A stretch of 64,000 nucleotides of DNA from assembly GCF_030409805.1 (NCBI RefSeq), contig NZ_JAUFQP010000010.1, positions 253,001 to 317,000 of the forward strand, in the 5' to 3' direction. Positions 44,585-52,249 of the stretch are shown here, in pieces. Source of the stretch: Algibacter miyuki (GTDB lineage Bacteria; Bacteroidota; Bacteroidia; Flavobacteriales; Flavobacteriaceae). The notes under the pieces are model-generated. The model worked only from the letters and a program-made list of their open reading frames with translations. It did not search any database and was not told the DNA's origin. Position 1 is the first letter of the stretch. Every line of letters starts with the position of its first letter. The position numbers and the translations under genes were made by a program.

Positions 44585-44830
44585 ATGGCAGATACACATA
44601 CTAAAATAGTTTTCTGCATTAAGGATGAACCTATCCTTTCAATGATAGAAAAAGAGTTTTCCTCTTTTGATTATGATGTAAAACACAGGACATCCACTAG
44701 TAGATATAAAACGGTAGAACTAAATGTGAATAAGCTTGTTCCATTTGATGATGATAATCAAGTAACAATTGAAGGCTACAAGGTTCTATTTGAAGATTTA
44801 AGATATTACTCCAAAACCCTTAAAAACTAG
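44585..44830 (+). CDS. Small phage protein, function unknown
   Basis: An 81-residue protein with an alpha/beta look: VFCIKDEPILSMIEKEF opens it and VELNVNKLVPFDDDNQVTIEGYKVLFEDL follows. It starts inside the word TAGAATAGAAATTATG shared with the next gene, and ends with that same word at its stop. No family recognised. The tight coupling implies translation as one unit with its neighbours. Confidence 0.65.
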   Translation: MADTHTKIVFCIKDEPILSMIEKEFSSFDYDVKHRTSTSRYKTVELNVNKLVPFDDDNQVTIEGYKVLFEDLRYYSKTLKN

Positions 44831-44840
44831 AATAGAAATT

Positions 44841-45062
44841 ATGAAAATTTTAAAAAAACCAGACTTCATCATTTTTGATACAGAAAACCCTGACAGAATG
44901 AAGTTCTCCAGAATACCTTTAGGATTGCCGCAACCTTTAAATGCCGTAACGCTAAAAACAGATCACGACTTTTTGAGTGAACATTTTAGGCCAAAAGGCA
45001 ATACGCTCCATCCAATTTTTAAAGATTTTGGAAGCTCGTATTATTATTGTGTTTCAGTTTAA
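44841..45062 (+). CDS. Small phage protein, function unknown
   Basis: A 73-residue protein with FIIFDTENPDRMKFSRIPLG near the N-terminus and SSYYYCVSV at the end. The start codon lies in the second copy of TAGAATAGAAATTATG. No conserved family recognised; the composition is ordinary for a soluble phage protein. It is followed by a 64-bp gap and another small gene. Confidence 0.62.
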   Translation: MKILKKPDFIIFDTENPDRMKFSRIPLGLPQPLNAVTLKTDHDFLSEHFRPKGNTLHPIFKDFGSSYYYCVSV

Positions 45063-45126
45063 TAAAATGTCCATATACTAAACCCCTCTAATTCGAGGGA
45101 ATTAAAATTAATTAAAACCCCATATT

Positions 45127-45324
45127 ATGATAAAAGTAGGCGAAATAAAAGAAGTAAAGAACAAAGGGCTTGAATTTAAAATACAAGCCATAGACGAAGA
45201 ATTTATAGTTATAGATGATGGTACCGGAAAAGCTACGCCTAAAAGATTAGGCGAAGTTATTACCGATGTTCCAGAGAATCCTTTCGGAATAAAAAAAGGA
45301 ATCAAAATGATCATGAGTGAGTAA
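45127..45324 (+). CDS. Small phage protein, function unknown, last gene before the insert
   Basis: A 65-residue protein with beta-strand-like alternation (VGEIKEVKNKGLEFKIQAIDEEFIVIDDG) suggesting an OB- or SH3-like barrel. It is the last plus-strand gene before the block of minus-strand cargo genes; the stop is 17 bp from the inferred insert edge near 45341. No named family. Confidence 0.62.
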   Translation: MIKVGEIKEVKNKGLEFKIQAIDEEFIVIDDGTGKATPKRLGEVITDVPENPFGIKKGIKMIMSE

Positions 45325-45350
45325 ATAATAAAGCTATTGAAACCAGTGTT

Positions 45351-48080
45351 TTACTTACTTCTTTTTGTTTTCTTTTCGTTCAAAAGAGGTCCTTTATATT
45401 CATTGTATAAGTCAAATAAATACTCAATTCGAGTATTTTCGTTTGTAAATGCTTGTGGTCTATAACATAAATCAACTGCTTTATCCAACTCTAAATGTGC
45501 TTTTATTAACTTTGGTGGCATTGTTAATTGATGATACAAATCTGCTAAACTACTATCAGGAAATTCTGCTCTTACATCTAAAACCTTTTGTGCTTTTTCT
45601 TCAACTTTCTTTTTATTTTTTTCGCTTACTTCTTTTGCCCAAGGATAATTATTATAGACTACATCTTTTGAATATCTAAAACGACTTTCTAAACGACCAC
45701 AAGTATATTTCACCCAAGTCATATGCATTTCAGACATTAGTACTCCAAAGTGATATAATTTTGCTTCTGGCATAATTAAATTACTATTAGTTGAAATAGT
45801 GTTCTTATCAATGAAACCTAATGGAATATATTTTCTATTTTCAGATGATACAACTGGAATTATTAGACAATTATCTGGATTGTGTGTTTCTCTAAATCTA
45901 ATTGGAGAAAGATTTTGCATTCCTTTATCTGTGCTTTTTAATCTATCTAATTTCACTTGATTTATTCGTTGCATTACCATTGGCATTGTACGCAATTCAC
46001 TTGGAGGGCAATCCACTAACCAAAGACAAAATCTTTTTTTATTATTTATAAATTCACTAGCTCCTATTAATTTTTTTATCCATTTTTCTGCTTTTGGTTC
46101 ATTGTCTATTAAAAAAGACAAATCTTTTTCCTCAACAATTAACCCTTTACTTTTTGCATAGTAATTACCTTTTAAAATACTTGGAACATTGCAAATAGGT
46201 TTTCTGCTTTTTGTAATAAAAAGATCTTTAGCATCGACTAAATATGCATTAATATTTTTTACTGAAATTTCAGAAGGTTCTCCTTTGATATCTTCATAAG
46301 TAAATATTTTTTTGTCTTTTGTGTCAAAACTAGCAAACCCCACAATTATACAATATACAGCGGCCTTTCCTTTCGCTTCATTACTCCATTTAAAAGTAGT
46401 ATGAGCAAAATGAATTTTGATACCAAATTCATTTTGTAAAGGATTCCAAAGTAAATTCGTTTGTTCCCCTTGAACTATTGAGTTAGTAGATACAAATGCC
46501 GCTTTGATTTGTGTTTTTTCAATATATTTTGCTGCCAAAATATACCAACCAGCAACATAATCTAATGTTCCTCCACCTGATTTTTTATTAAAAATCTTGA
46601 CTATTTGACTACGCTGTTTTTTGTTCATTATATTGGAGCCAATAAACGGTGGGTTTCCAATAATATATGATAATTCTACTTTAGAAACCACCTCATTCCA
46701 ATCAATTTCTAATGCATCATTATTTATGATCCTAGCTGCTTTTTTTAATGGTAAACGAGCAAAATATTGACCAAACTCTTCTGAAACCCGCATATTCATT
46801 TGGTGGTCAATCAACCACATGGCAACTTCTGCTATTTTTGCTGCAAATTCGTCATATTCTATACCGTAAAACTGGTCAACATCTAACCAAAGAATTGAAG
46901 AAACATCTAAAACTTGTTCTCCTTTTTTGAATAGCTCTCTTAAAATATCAATTTCTAAAAGTCTTAATTCTCTGTAAGTAATAATTAAGAAGTTTCCACT
47001 TCCACAAGCTGGGTCAAGAAATTTTAAAGTCGATAATTTATGATGAAATTCTTTAAGTTTTTTGGAATTTGATTTCACCTTTTCGAATTCATCTCTTAAC
47101 TCGTCCAGAAAAAGTGGTTTTATAAGTTTAAAAATGTTTTTTTCGGAAGTATAATGTGCACCTAAATTTCTACGTTCCTCTGGGTTCATTACACTTTGGA
47201 AAAGTGAACCAAAAATTGCGGGTGATATTTTTCCCCAATCTAAACCAGATGCTTCTAATAAAATGCTACGCATTTTAGAATTGAAAGATGCTATTGGCAA
47301 AAACTCCTCGAATAACTTACCATTTACATACGGAAACTGGTTTAAATGGTCGTCTAAGTTTTTAAATCTTTTTTCTTTTGGTGTATTTAAGACTTGAAAA
47401 AACTGAGCCATTAATGCTCCTAAATCACTTCCATCCTCATTTGTTTTTTGGTCTAAAAACTCTTTAAATGTATCTTTCTCAAAAATACTTGTGTCGTCAG
47501 CAAAGAGAATAAAGAGCAAACGAACTAAGTAAACTTCTAAATGATGACCTTCATAACCAAACTCTTCGAGTTGGTCGTGAAGTTTCCCCATTAATTCAGC
47601 TGCTCTTATATTTACAGGGTCTTCTTCCTTAAATGTTCGCTTTTGATACCCGGCAATGAAGCCAAAAAGCTTTACATTTTTGTAAAGTTCTGAAACGTGA
47701 AATTCGTGTTCCGTTCTTTCATCAAGGTCAAAAAGTTTGATTTTATCAAAGTCAGAAACTAAAATATACTTAGGTAACTCGTGTTCTTTTAGTCCAGGAA
47801 AATAATCAGTAGCTTGTTCAAATGCTTTGTCTAAATTTTTTCCTTTTGATTTATGCTCAACGAGCAAAGTTCCTTTCCAAAAAAGGTCAATAAAACCTTG
47901 ATTTCCACTTATTTTTTTAACTGGTTCTTCAAATGTTGCAACTCGCCTTCGTGATATTCCAAAAACATTAAAAAAATCATTCCAAAAACTATCTTTTTCA
48001 GCTCGTTCTTTTGTTTCTTCCGCCCATTCATTTGAGAACTTTAGCGCTCTATCTTTTATTTCATTCCAACTTAGTGCCAT
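45351..48080 (-). CDS. MmeI-like (type IIL) restriction-modification enzyme
   Basis: A 909-residue single-chain enzyme. The N-terminal nuclease has D65-x9-E75-x-K77 (IDLFWKGTLL then VEHKSKGK), the same spacing as the MmeI nuclease site. A helical linker follows, then an adenine methyltransferase with SAM motif FLDPACGSGNF (near 355) and catalytic NPPF (near 474). The C-terminal 250 residues form the target-recognition part (RFRETHNPDN, WVKYTCGRLESRFRYSKDVVYNN). Such enzymes methylate one strand and cut about 20 bases away. It abuts the YozE-like gene (TAAATG). A phage-borne defence system against other phages is likely. Confidence 0.88.
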   Translation of the reverse strand: MALSWNEIKDRALKFSNEWAEETKERAEKDSFWNDFFNVFGISRRRVATFEEPVKKISGNQGFIDLFWKGTLLVEHKSKGKNLDKAFEQATDYFPGLKEHELPKYILVSDFDKIKLFDLDERTEHEFHVSELYKNVKLFGFIAGYQKRTFKEEDPVNIRAAELMGKLHDQLEEFGYEGHHLEVYLVRLLFILFADDTSIFEKDTFKEFLDQKTNEDGSDLGALMAQFFQVLNTPKEKRFKNLDDHLNQFPYVNGKLFEEFLPIASFNSKMRSILLEASGLDWGKISPAIFGSLFQSVMNPEERRNLGAHYTSEKNIFKLIKPLFLDELRDEFEKVKSNSKKLKEFHHKLSTLKFLDPACGSGNFLIITYRELRLLEIDILRELFKKGEQVLDVSSILWLDVDQFYGIEYDEFAAKIAEVAMWLIDHQMNMRVSEEFGQYFARLPLKKAARIINNDALEIDWNEVVSKVELSYIIGNPPFIGSNIMNKKQRSQIVKIFNKKSGGGTLDYVAGWYILAAKYIEKTQIKAAFVSTNSIVQGEQTNLLWNPLQNEFGIKIHFAHTTFKWSNEAKGKAAVYCIIVGFASFDTKDKKIFTYEDIKGEPSEISVKNINAYLVDAKDLFITKSRKPICNVPSILKGNYYAKSKGLIVEEKDLSFLIDNEPKAEKWIKKLIGASEFINNKKRFCLWLVDCPPSELRTMPMVMQRINQVKLDRLKSTDKGMQNLSPIRFRETHNPDNCLIIPVVSSENRKYIPLGFIDKNTISTNSNLIMPEAKLYHFGVLMSEMHMTWVKYTCGRLESRFRYSKDVVYNNYPWAKEVSEKNKKKVEEKAQKVLDVRAEFPDSSLADLYHQLTMPPKLIKAHLELDKAVDLCYRPQAFTNENTRIEYLFDLYNEYKGPLLNEKKTKRSK

Positions 48081-48287
48081 TTAGTAATTTAGTTTTTTAT
48101 ACTCAGTTAAGAATTCTTTATAAACATCTTCGGTACCGCCCATACTAGTTTCGAATTCTAAATATTGAAGTATTTCTTTTTCGCTTTTACCTTTTATATT
48201 TGCTTTTTTGTCTAAAATATCATTTGCTAAATCGCCAATTGGACTGTTATAAGATGAGCAATGAGTAATAAATTGTCTAAGTGTCAT
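48081..48287 (-). CDS. YozE/SAM-like small protein
   Basis: A 68-residue helical protein. MTLRQFITHCSSYNSPIGDLANDIL carries the PIGDLANDI segment typical of YozE_SAM_like (sterile-alpha-motif-like) domains, and ends with YLEFETSMGGTEDVYKEFL. Its stop codon runs straight into the start codon of the restriction-modification gene, so the two are co-translated. A regulatory or structural role for the enzyme is possible but unproven. A small TGTCAA-CGGAT-TTGACA hairpin lies upstream near 48307. Confidence 0.7.
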   Translation of the reverse strand: MTLRQFITHCSSYNSPIGDLANDILDKKANIKGKSEKEILQYLEFETSMGGTEDVYKEFLTEYKKLNY

Positions 48288-48375
48288 AGGTTCTAGTTTT
48301 AAGGAATGTCAACGGATTTGACAACTCAGTAAATATACACAAAAGTTTAGTGTAAGACAGAAGCACGCATGAAGT

Positions 48376-49398
48376 TTAGCTTTTATCGTATATAGTATTT
48401 CGTCTTTCGACTTCTTTCCTTATACCATGCAAATCTGGTTGAATTGTAATCCAGTTGATGTTTAATGCTTCAAGCATGTCAAATATCTCCCATAACTTAT
48501 TTTGTGAAATTGTATACAACATTGGTTTTCCAATGCGTTCAGTGATAAGTCTTTTTTGATCAGGGTAGATATTTTCAAGCATCAAGTATTGATCTAGGGT
48601 TTTCATTTTTTCTTCTTTTGTGAATAATTCACCAGAATCGCACCTTCCTTTAAAATAATTAATAAATAATCCTTCTTGGGCTGCCATATTTTTATTTTGA
48701 AACCCTTGAACAAAAATTCTTTCTACGTATAAAACTTCTGAAACAATTTCAATTAAACGCTCAGGAAAAATCCAAATCCCAATTTTTTTATTCGAGTTTT
48801 TAAGGTTTTTAGGAATAGATTCAATTGCAAAAAATAGAGCTTTATAGTGATTTCTTGTAAAATCTAATAATCTGGTTTTAATACCATAATGTTGAGCTAA
48901 TGCTAACTCTTTTAGTTGTTTGGAGCTAGGAAAAGTTGAAAACTCTTCAAATAACATAAGGTGTTCACTTTCTGTATTTGTATTAATTAACCTAAATGAA
49001 TCATCTTCTACGTATAGACCCAAATTATTCATTCCTTCAATAAAACATTTAAAATCATGCAATTCTGATACATTATCTCCATTTCCACTTCTCAATGAGT
49101 TATAAGAGTTCTTGTTTTCAGGTTTGTTTATTTCTCTAAAACGTGTAGGTAGTAATTCCCATTCTGAATCTCGATGTCCACGAAAGAGTAATCTGTGATG
49201 TTTTCCATTAAGTCCATGAGGTAGTATATCAGATTTTTTAAAATCTAATGCTGATATAAAATCATCTATCTCGTTAAATTCATATAACCAATGAGTTTCT
49301 TTGTCGATAGGGGTTATACCACTAATAGTTATCCCTTCTGGATTAATCTTTGGTTCATACCTGATTCTAGACTCTATTGGTATATTAAATTCATGCAT
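48376..49398 (-). CDS. FRG-domain protein, possible defence or toxin-type gene
   Basis: A 340-residue protein. The FRG domain is seen as LLFRGHRDSEWELLPTRFRE (about residues 88-108, starting LLFRGHRDSEW), followed by LALAQHYGIKTRLLDFTRNH (near 165-185) and the hydrophobic ALFFAI. FRG domains occur in many bacterial accessory genes, often near phage-defence or toxin genes; their activity is unclear. It is cargo of the minus-strand block, between the YozE gene and a structured repeat. No signal peptide; cytoplasmic. Confidence 0.85.
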   Translation of the reverse strand: MHEFNIPIESRIRYEPKINPEGITISGITPIDKETHWLYEFNEIDDFISALDFKKSDILPHGLNGKHHRLLFRGHRDSEWELLPTRFREINKPENKNSYNSLRSGNGDNVSELHDFKCFIEGMNNLGLYVEDDSFRLINTNTESEHLMLFEEFSTFPSSKQLKELALAQHYGIKTRLLDFTRNHYKALFFAIESIPKNLKNSNKKIGIWIFPERLIEIVSEVLYVERIFVQGFQNKNMAAQEGLFINYFKGRCDSGELFTKEEKMKTLDQYLMLENIYPDQKRLITERIGKPMLYTISQNKLWEIFDMLEALNINWITIQPDLHGIRKEVERRNTIYDKS

Positions 49399-49426
49399 TT
49401 AGGTTACTGCTTTATGACATTATGCA

Positions 49427-49618
49427 CAACGTCTCATATAAGAAACGTAGGACAGATAATAAACACTTTCGTTTCGGTTTATTACTTAGCTAAATATAAA
49501 TATTTTGCTTTTATCTTTTCTACTATAAATGCCAAATTTCATATTTAGCGGACTTTGTAAAAAAACATAGAACTATGGAGTTAACACAAAAACCCTATGT
49601 TTTTTCATACATTGTTAC
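49427..49618 (-). repeat. Structured inter-cassette element R1
   Basis: On the minus strand it opens GGTAACAATGTATGAAAAAAC and closes GTTTCTTATATGAGACGTTG; these ends pair imperfectly with unpaired bases, like a folded recombination site (the first string is shown here as GGTAACAATGTATG). A perfect hairpin of 11 bp (AAAAAACATAG at 49560-49570, CTATGTTTTTT at 49595-49605) lies near one end. The core 49440-49558 is about nine-tenths identical by eye to 50314-50429 in R2. It fills the 229-bp gap between the FRG gene and the 85-residue gene. Confidence 0.7.
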
Positions 49619-49627
49619 CAGCTGGCT

Positions 49628-49885
49628 TTATTCTTTCGGCACGATTTCCTTAAGCACATCAGTTATTGTCGTTTTAAATTGTTCATCAGTATAGCCTAAC
49701 GCTATTCCTATTGATTCAAGTCCGCTTGGTGTTTTATCAGACGTACTAACAACTAAACCATTTTCTAAAATTTGATTTCTCTCTATTTGAATTGAAAGAG
49801 ATAAAATTTCAAAATCAGATAATTTTGGATAATCTTTCTTAAGGTTTTTTGCGATTGTATTGTAATTTTCAATTTCTGTTCTCAT
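49628..49885 (-). CDS. Small cargo protein, function unknown
   Basis: An 85-residue, mostly helical protein (NTIAKNLKKDYPKLSDFEILSLSIQIERNQIL). It carries no signal peptide, no Cys and no recognised motif. Its stop codon lies 10 bp from the end of element R1, the position of a cassette gene relative to its recombination site. The upstream gap of 77 bp to the next gene has no repeat, so the two genes may form one cassette. Confidence 0.6.
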   Translation of the reverse strand: MRTEIENYNTIAKNLKKDYPKLSDFEILSLSIQIERNQILENGLVVSTSDKTPSGLESIGIALGYTDEQFKTTITDVLKEIVPKE

Positions 49886-49962
49886 ACTTTCTCTTTTTAT
49901 TATGTATTTAAATCGTTATTTTTTTTATGAATGTATTTTCAGTTTTGTTATTATTTGGGGTT

Positions 49963-50274
49963 TTAAGTTCCCCAATCTATTCTGTCAGGATTCATTCTTA
50001 TAAATTTGAATTTGTCAAAATCTTTAAACATTTTTGTTTTAGGATATCCTTTTTTTTCTTTTCTACTTGTCCAAGTCAGATGTGAAATAGCAAATTTTTC
50101 TTCATGATTATATTGTCTTATTTCAAATAAAACATCATCATTTCTTTGGTCTTGACAAAACGCTAAAAATTCTGTTGGTTTAAAATTTCCGTAAACACAG
50201 TCCATTGATTTGTCACCAATATTTAATTCGGTTGTTCCAATTAAAAAGTCGTTTGAAAATATTTTTGCTTTCAC
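49963..50274 (-). CDS. Small cargo protein, function unknown (start chosen outside the repeat)
   Basis: I place the start at GTG 50274 (VKAKIFSNDFLIG), giving about 104 residues. The frame is open to a GTG at 50340, but that extension (LINCPTFLKLKLNVTSKQ) is read from the end of repeat element R2 and is probably not coding. The body is beta-rich then charged (TEFLAFCQDQRND, HLTWTSRKEKKGYPKTK) and resembles no family I know. It shares a cassette with the 85-residue gene or forms its own. Confidence 0.55.
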   Translation of the reverse strand: MKAKIFSNDFLIGTTELNIGDKSMDCVYGNFKPTEFLAFCQDQRNDDVLFEIRQYNHEEKFAISHLTWTSRKEKKGYPKTKMFKDFDKFKFIRMNPDRIDWGT

Positions 50275-50290
50275 GAGAGTTTTTTGCTTG

Positions 50291-50490
50291 CTAGTAACGT
50301 TAAGTTTAAGTTTAAGAAACGTAGGGCAGTTGATAAGCACTATCGTTTCGATTTATTACTTAGCTAAATAAAAATATTTTACTTTTATTTTTCTCTTAAA
50401 TGCCAAATTTTATATTTAGCGGACTTTGTTAATATTCAAAGAACTTTCAATTTTCACCGAACGCCCTATTTGCTATATACAGTGTTAGCG
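50291..50490 (-). repeat. Structured inter-cassette element R2
   Basis: On the minus strand it opens CGCTAACACTGTATATAGC and closes TTAACGTTACTAG, with partial pairing of the ends (GCTAACA/...; TAGGGC on both arms). The core 50314-50429 matches R1 at 49440-49558 closely, including ACTTAGCTAAATA and TTTAGCGGACTTTGT. The BRCT gene's last codons and stop fall within its first 25 bases, as often seen for cassette genes. It has no reading frame of its own. Confidence 0.7.
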
Positions 50491-50855
50491 GTAGGTATTT
50501 CTCCTGTTTCGATTATGTTGAAAAATGTCTCTTTATCAATCAACTTAACTCCTTGTCTTTCTGCTTTTTCCATTTTTGAAGGTCCAGCGTTTCCACCACA
50601 ACAAAGAAACATTAATCCCTTAGTTACACTTTTAGCAATATGAATATCGTTGTCATTAGCAATTTGAATTAATTCTTTTTTGTCAGCCGGAGAAAATCCA
50701 GTAAAGCAGACTTCAACTTTCTTTTTTTTAGCTTCTTGTGAGCGAAGAGAATAAACAATAGCCCAACCTTCTCTTTCTGTCATTTGTTCAAGTTGCTCGT
50801 CATCCAAGTCAGTTTTTGAACGAAGTATTCTAGATAATTTTTCCGATAAATTCAT
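50466..50855 (-). CDS. BRCT-domain protein
   Basis: A 129-residue protein. The N-terminal 45 residues are helical and charged; from about residue 45 a BRCT domain is visible: VEVCFTGFSPADKKELIQIAND (start KKVEVCFTGF), VTKGLMFLCCGG near 83 and KAERQGVKLIDKETFF near 103. BRCT domains in bacteria occur in NAD-dependent DNA ligase and in isolated DNA-damage-related proteins. The last residues TANTVYSK are encoded inside element R2. Alone, its function is unknown; a role in DNA metabolism is likely. Confidence 0.8.
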   Translation of the reverse strand: MNLSEKLSRILRSKTDLDDEQLEQMTEREGWAIVYSLRSQEAKKKKVEVCFTGFSPADKKELIQIANDNDIHIAKSVTKGLMFLCCGGNAGPSKMEKAERQGVKLIDKETFFNIIETGEIPTANTVYSK

Positions 50856-50938
50856 AATTATTGTTCTGAAATTATTTTATTGCTAGAGTAGGGATAGACT
50901 TAAAGTCTTTGAATGTCATTCATTGTTATGATGTGAGA

Positions 50939-51226
50939 CTAATTACGAGGGTGTCTTCCTTTTTCAGCAATGATTATATTATTTTTTGATTTTTTTGAAA
51001 CTAAAGTAACATCCATTTCTTTTGAATAAGTAACCCAAATCTCTCCATCTGTTCCTGATAAAGTTTCAAATCCAACTGTTGTAAAACTGTTTTGAATCGT
51101 AAAGATGTTTCTGCCGATTAAAGTGCTTACTTCTATTTGTTCTCCTTTTTTAGAAGTAAATGTTTCAGAGGAGCAACTTAAAATCATGATAAGTATGATA
51201 ATCGCTGGTATTTTAAATAGTTTCAT
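50939..51226 (-). CDS. Small lipoprotein, function unknown
   Basis: A 95-residue protein with a clear lipoprotein signal: KLFKIPAIIILIMILSC with lipobox MILSC (C18). The mature part is short and beta-rich (GRNIFTIQNSFTTVGFETLSGTDGEIWVTY). Anchored in a membrane facing the periplasm. It sits between the BRCT gene (83 bp) and element R3. No family recognised. Confidence 0.65.
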   Translation of the reverse strand: MKLFKIPAIIILIMILSCSSETFTSKKGEQIEVSTLIGRNIFTIQNSFTTVGFETLSGTDGEIWVTYSKEMDVTLVSKKSKNNIIIAEKGRHPRN

Positions 51227-51267
51227 AATCTATGTTTTTGAAATTTAATATGTGATTTTAATTGACG

Positions 51268-51399
51268 CCAACGGTCTAGTGTATGATTTCGTTGCGTGGT
51301 TTAAACACTAAAGTTAGCAAATAAATCACAGATAGAAAGTCCGCGAGGCTTTTCGCAAGTAAGCAAAAAGCCAGCAATAAATTATATATGGTGTTGGCA
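51268..51399 (-). repeat. Structured inter-cassette element R3 (GCCAAC...GTTGGC ends)
   Basis: A 132-bp element whose ends pair: GCCAAC at 51268-51273 with GTTGGC at 51394-51399. The pairing extends with bulges (TGTATGATTTCGTTGC on one arm against GCAATAAATTATATA on the other). Inside, GGCTTTT at 51348-51354 pairs with AAAAGCC at 51367-51373. It also carries AAAGTCCGC, the word found in R1 and R2 but in the opposite orientation. This is the closest to a folded attC-type site in the window. Confidence 0.72.
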
Positions 51400-51409
51400 A
51401 ATCGTTATT

Positions 51410-51976
51410 CTACCAATCTTCTTCTTTTTTCTTTTTATTTAAAAAATCCAAATAATCTGAAACGTGATTGTTAAAATAGTTTTCAAGTGCTATTTTAATT
51501 TGTTCTCTAAATAACTTTCCATTTTTTTCATTATAAATTCTAAAGGTTTTCCCGTTTCCACCTCCTGAAAAATATAATTTCGTACTGTAAGCTGTACTTT
51601 TCATATCTATAGAAGTAATTTCAAATTTAACTTTACCTTCTTTAAATCTTAACTCAGTGTAATAAGTTGCGTTAATAAAGGTTTTACTTCCCCTTTTAGT
51701 TGTATGAACCAATAAATCTTGGGAAAATGTTTCAAATCGTAAATATTCATTTTCGATTTTCCCTTTAATTACTTTTTCAGGATTTTTGTATTTTACGTTT
51801 ACGAACTGTCTACTTTTTTGATATAACTCGCTTGCTTTTTTATCTTTAACATCTAAAACAATGTAATTTTTTTCTATGTTTTCTTTGTTTTTCAATCCTT
51901 CTGGGGTTACCGTAAATTCTTGTCCAAAAAAAAGATTACTCGATAAGAATATGTATAACAATAATATTTTTTTCAT
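51410..51976 (-). CDS. Secreted DUF4468-like protein
   Basis: A 188-residue exported protein with a signal peptide ending near FFGQ (about residue 19). The mature part (VLDVKDKKASELYQKSRQFVNVKYKNPEKVIKGK, here begun at DKKASELYQK) and later YYTELRFKEGKVKFEITSIDM match the two-strand, helix, four-strand pattern of DUF4468 domains, common secreted Bacteroidota proteins of unknown role. It ends in a Lys/Glu-rich tail. It follows the 87-residue gene by 9 bp and lies right upstream of element R3. Confidence 0.72.
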   Translation of the reverse strand: MKKILLLYIFLSSNLFFGQEFTVTPEGLKNKENIEKNYIVLDVKDKKASELYQKSRQFVNVKYKNPEKVIKGKIENEYLRFETFSQDLLVHTTKRGSKTFINATYYTELRFKEGKVKFEITSIDMKSTAYSTKLYFSGGGNGKTFRIYNEKNGKLFREQIKIALENYFNNHVSDYLDFLNKKKKEEDW

Positions 51977-51985
51977 ATTTCCTTT

Positions 51986-52249
51986 TTAATTATAGATGTT
52001 GTTAAATATTTTCAATATTTTAGAATGTATTTCTTTTCCTAAAAGTTCATTGTGTATGTCTAATTTAGGAATTCCATTTTGATAAATGATGCCGTCAGAT
52101 TTTTCTATTTCGTTACTAAAATTTGGATGTTCCTCTTTCAGTTTTTCTAATTTTTGACTAAATATATCAGATTTTTCTGTCAAGTTTTCTATTTCGTTTT
52201 TTATGTTTGCCAACACCTCTATAACTACAATCACATCCTTTTTTATCAC
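51986..52249 (-). CDS. Small coiled-coil-like cargo protein, function unknown
   Basis: An 87-residue protein with heptad-like charged segments (IKNEIENLTEKSDIFSQKLEKLKEEH) in the middle. The first 15 codons lie over GTTGGC at 52207-52212, the mirror of the end of R3, so the true start may be downstream or the gene may have been joined to the edge of the block. No family recognised. First gene of the block. Confidence 0.5.
   Translation of the reverse strand: MIKKDVIVVIEVLANIKNEIENLTEKSDIFSQKLEKLKEEHPNFSNEIEKSDGIIYQNGIPKLDIHNELLGKEIHSKILKIFNNIYN

Larger units (their letters stand above)
45341..52216 (-). other. Cargo block resembling an integrase-less gene-cassette array inside the prophage
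   Basis: Nine genes, all on the minus strand against the phage direction, mostly unrelated in function. Structured 130-200 bp elements with imperfect inverted ends stand after several of them (49427-49618, 50291-50490, 51268-51399). Element ends on the minus strand read GCCAACACCATATATAA, GCTAACACTGTATATAG and GGTAACAATGTATGAA, and the left edge of the block has AACACTGGTTTCAATAGC. On the right, TTTGCCAACACC at 52205-52216 mirrors GGTGTTGGCAAA at 51390-51401. This resembles integron cassettes with folded recombination sites; no integrase is present. The edges are estimates. Confidence 0.55.

Noticed and set aside
50275..50340. Upstream GTG start for the small gene at 49963
   Set aside because: Those codons come from the end of repeat element R2, so they are probably not part of the protein.
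49427..51399. CRISPR array or insertion sequences as explanation for the repeats
   Set aside because: The repeats are long, few, unevenly spaced by genes and lack spacers, Cas genes and any transposase.
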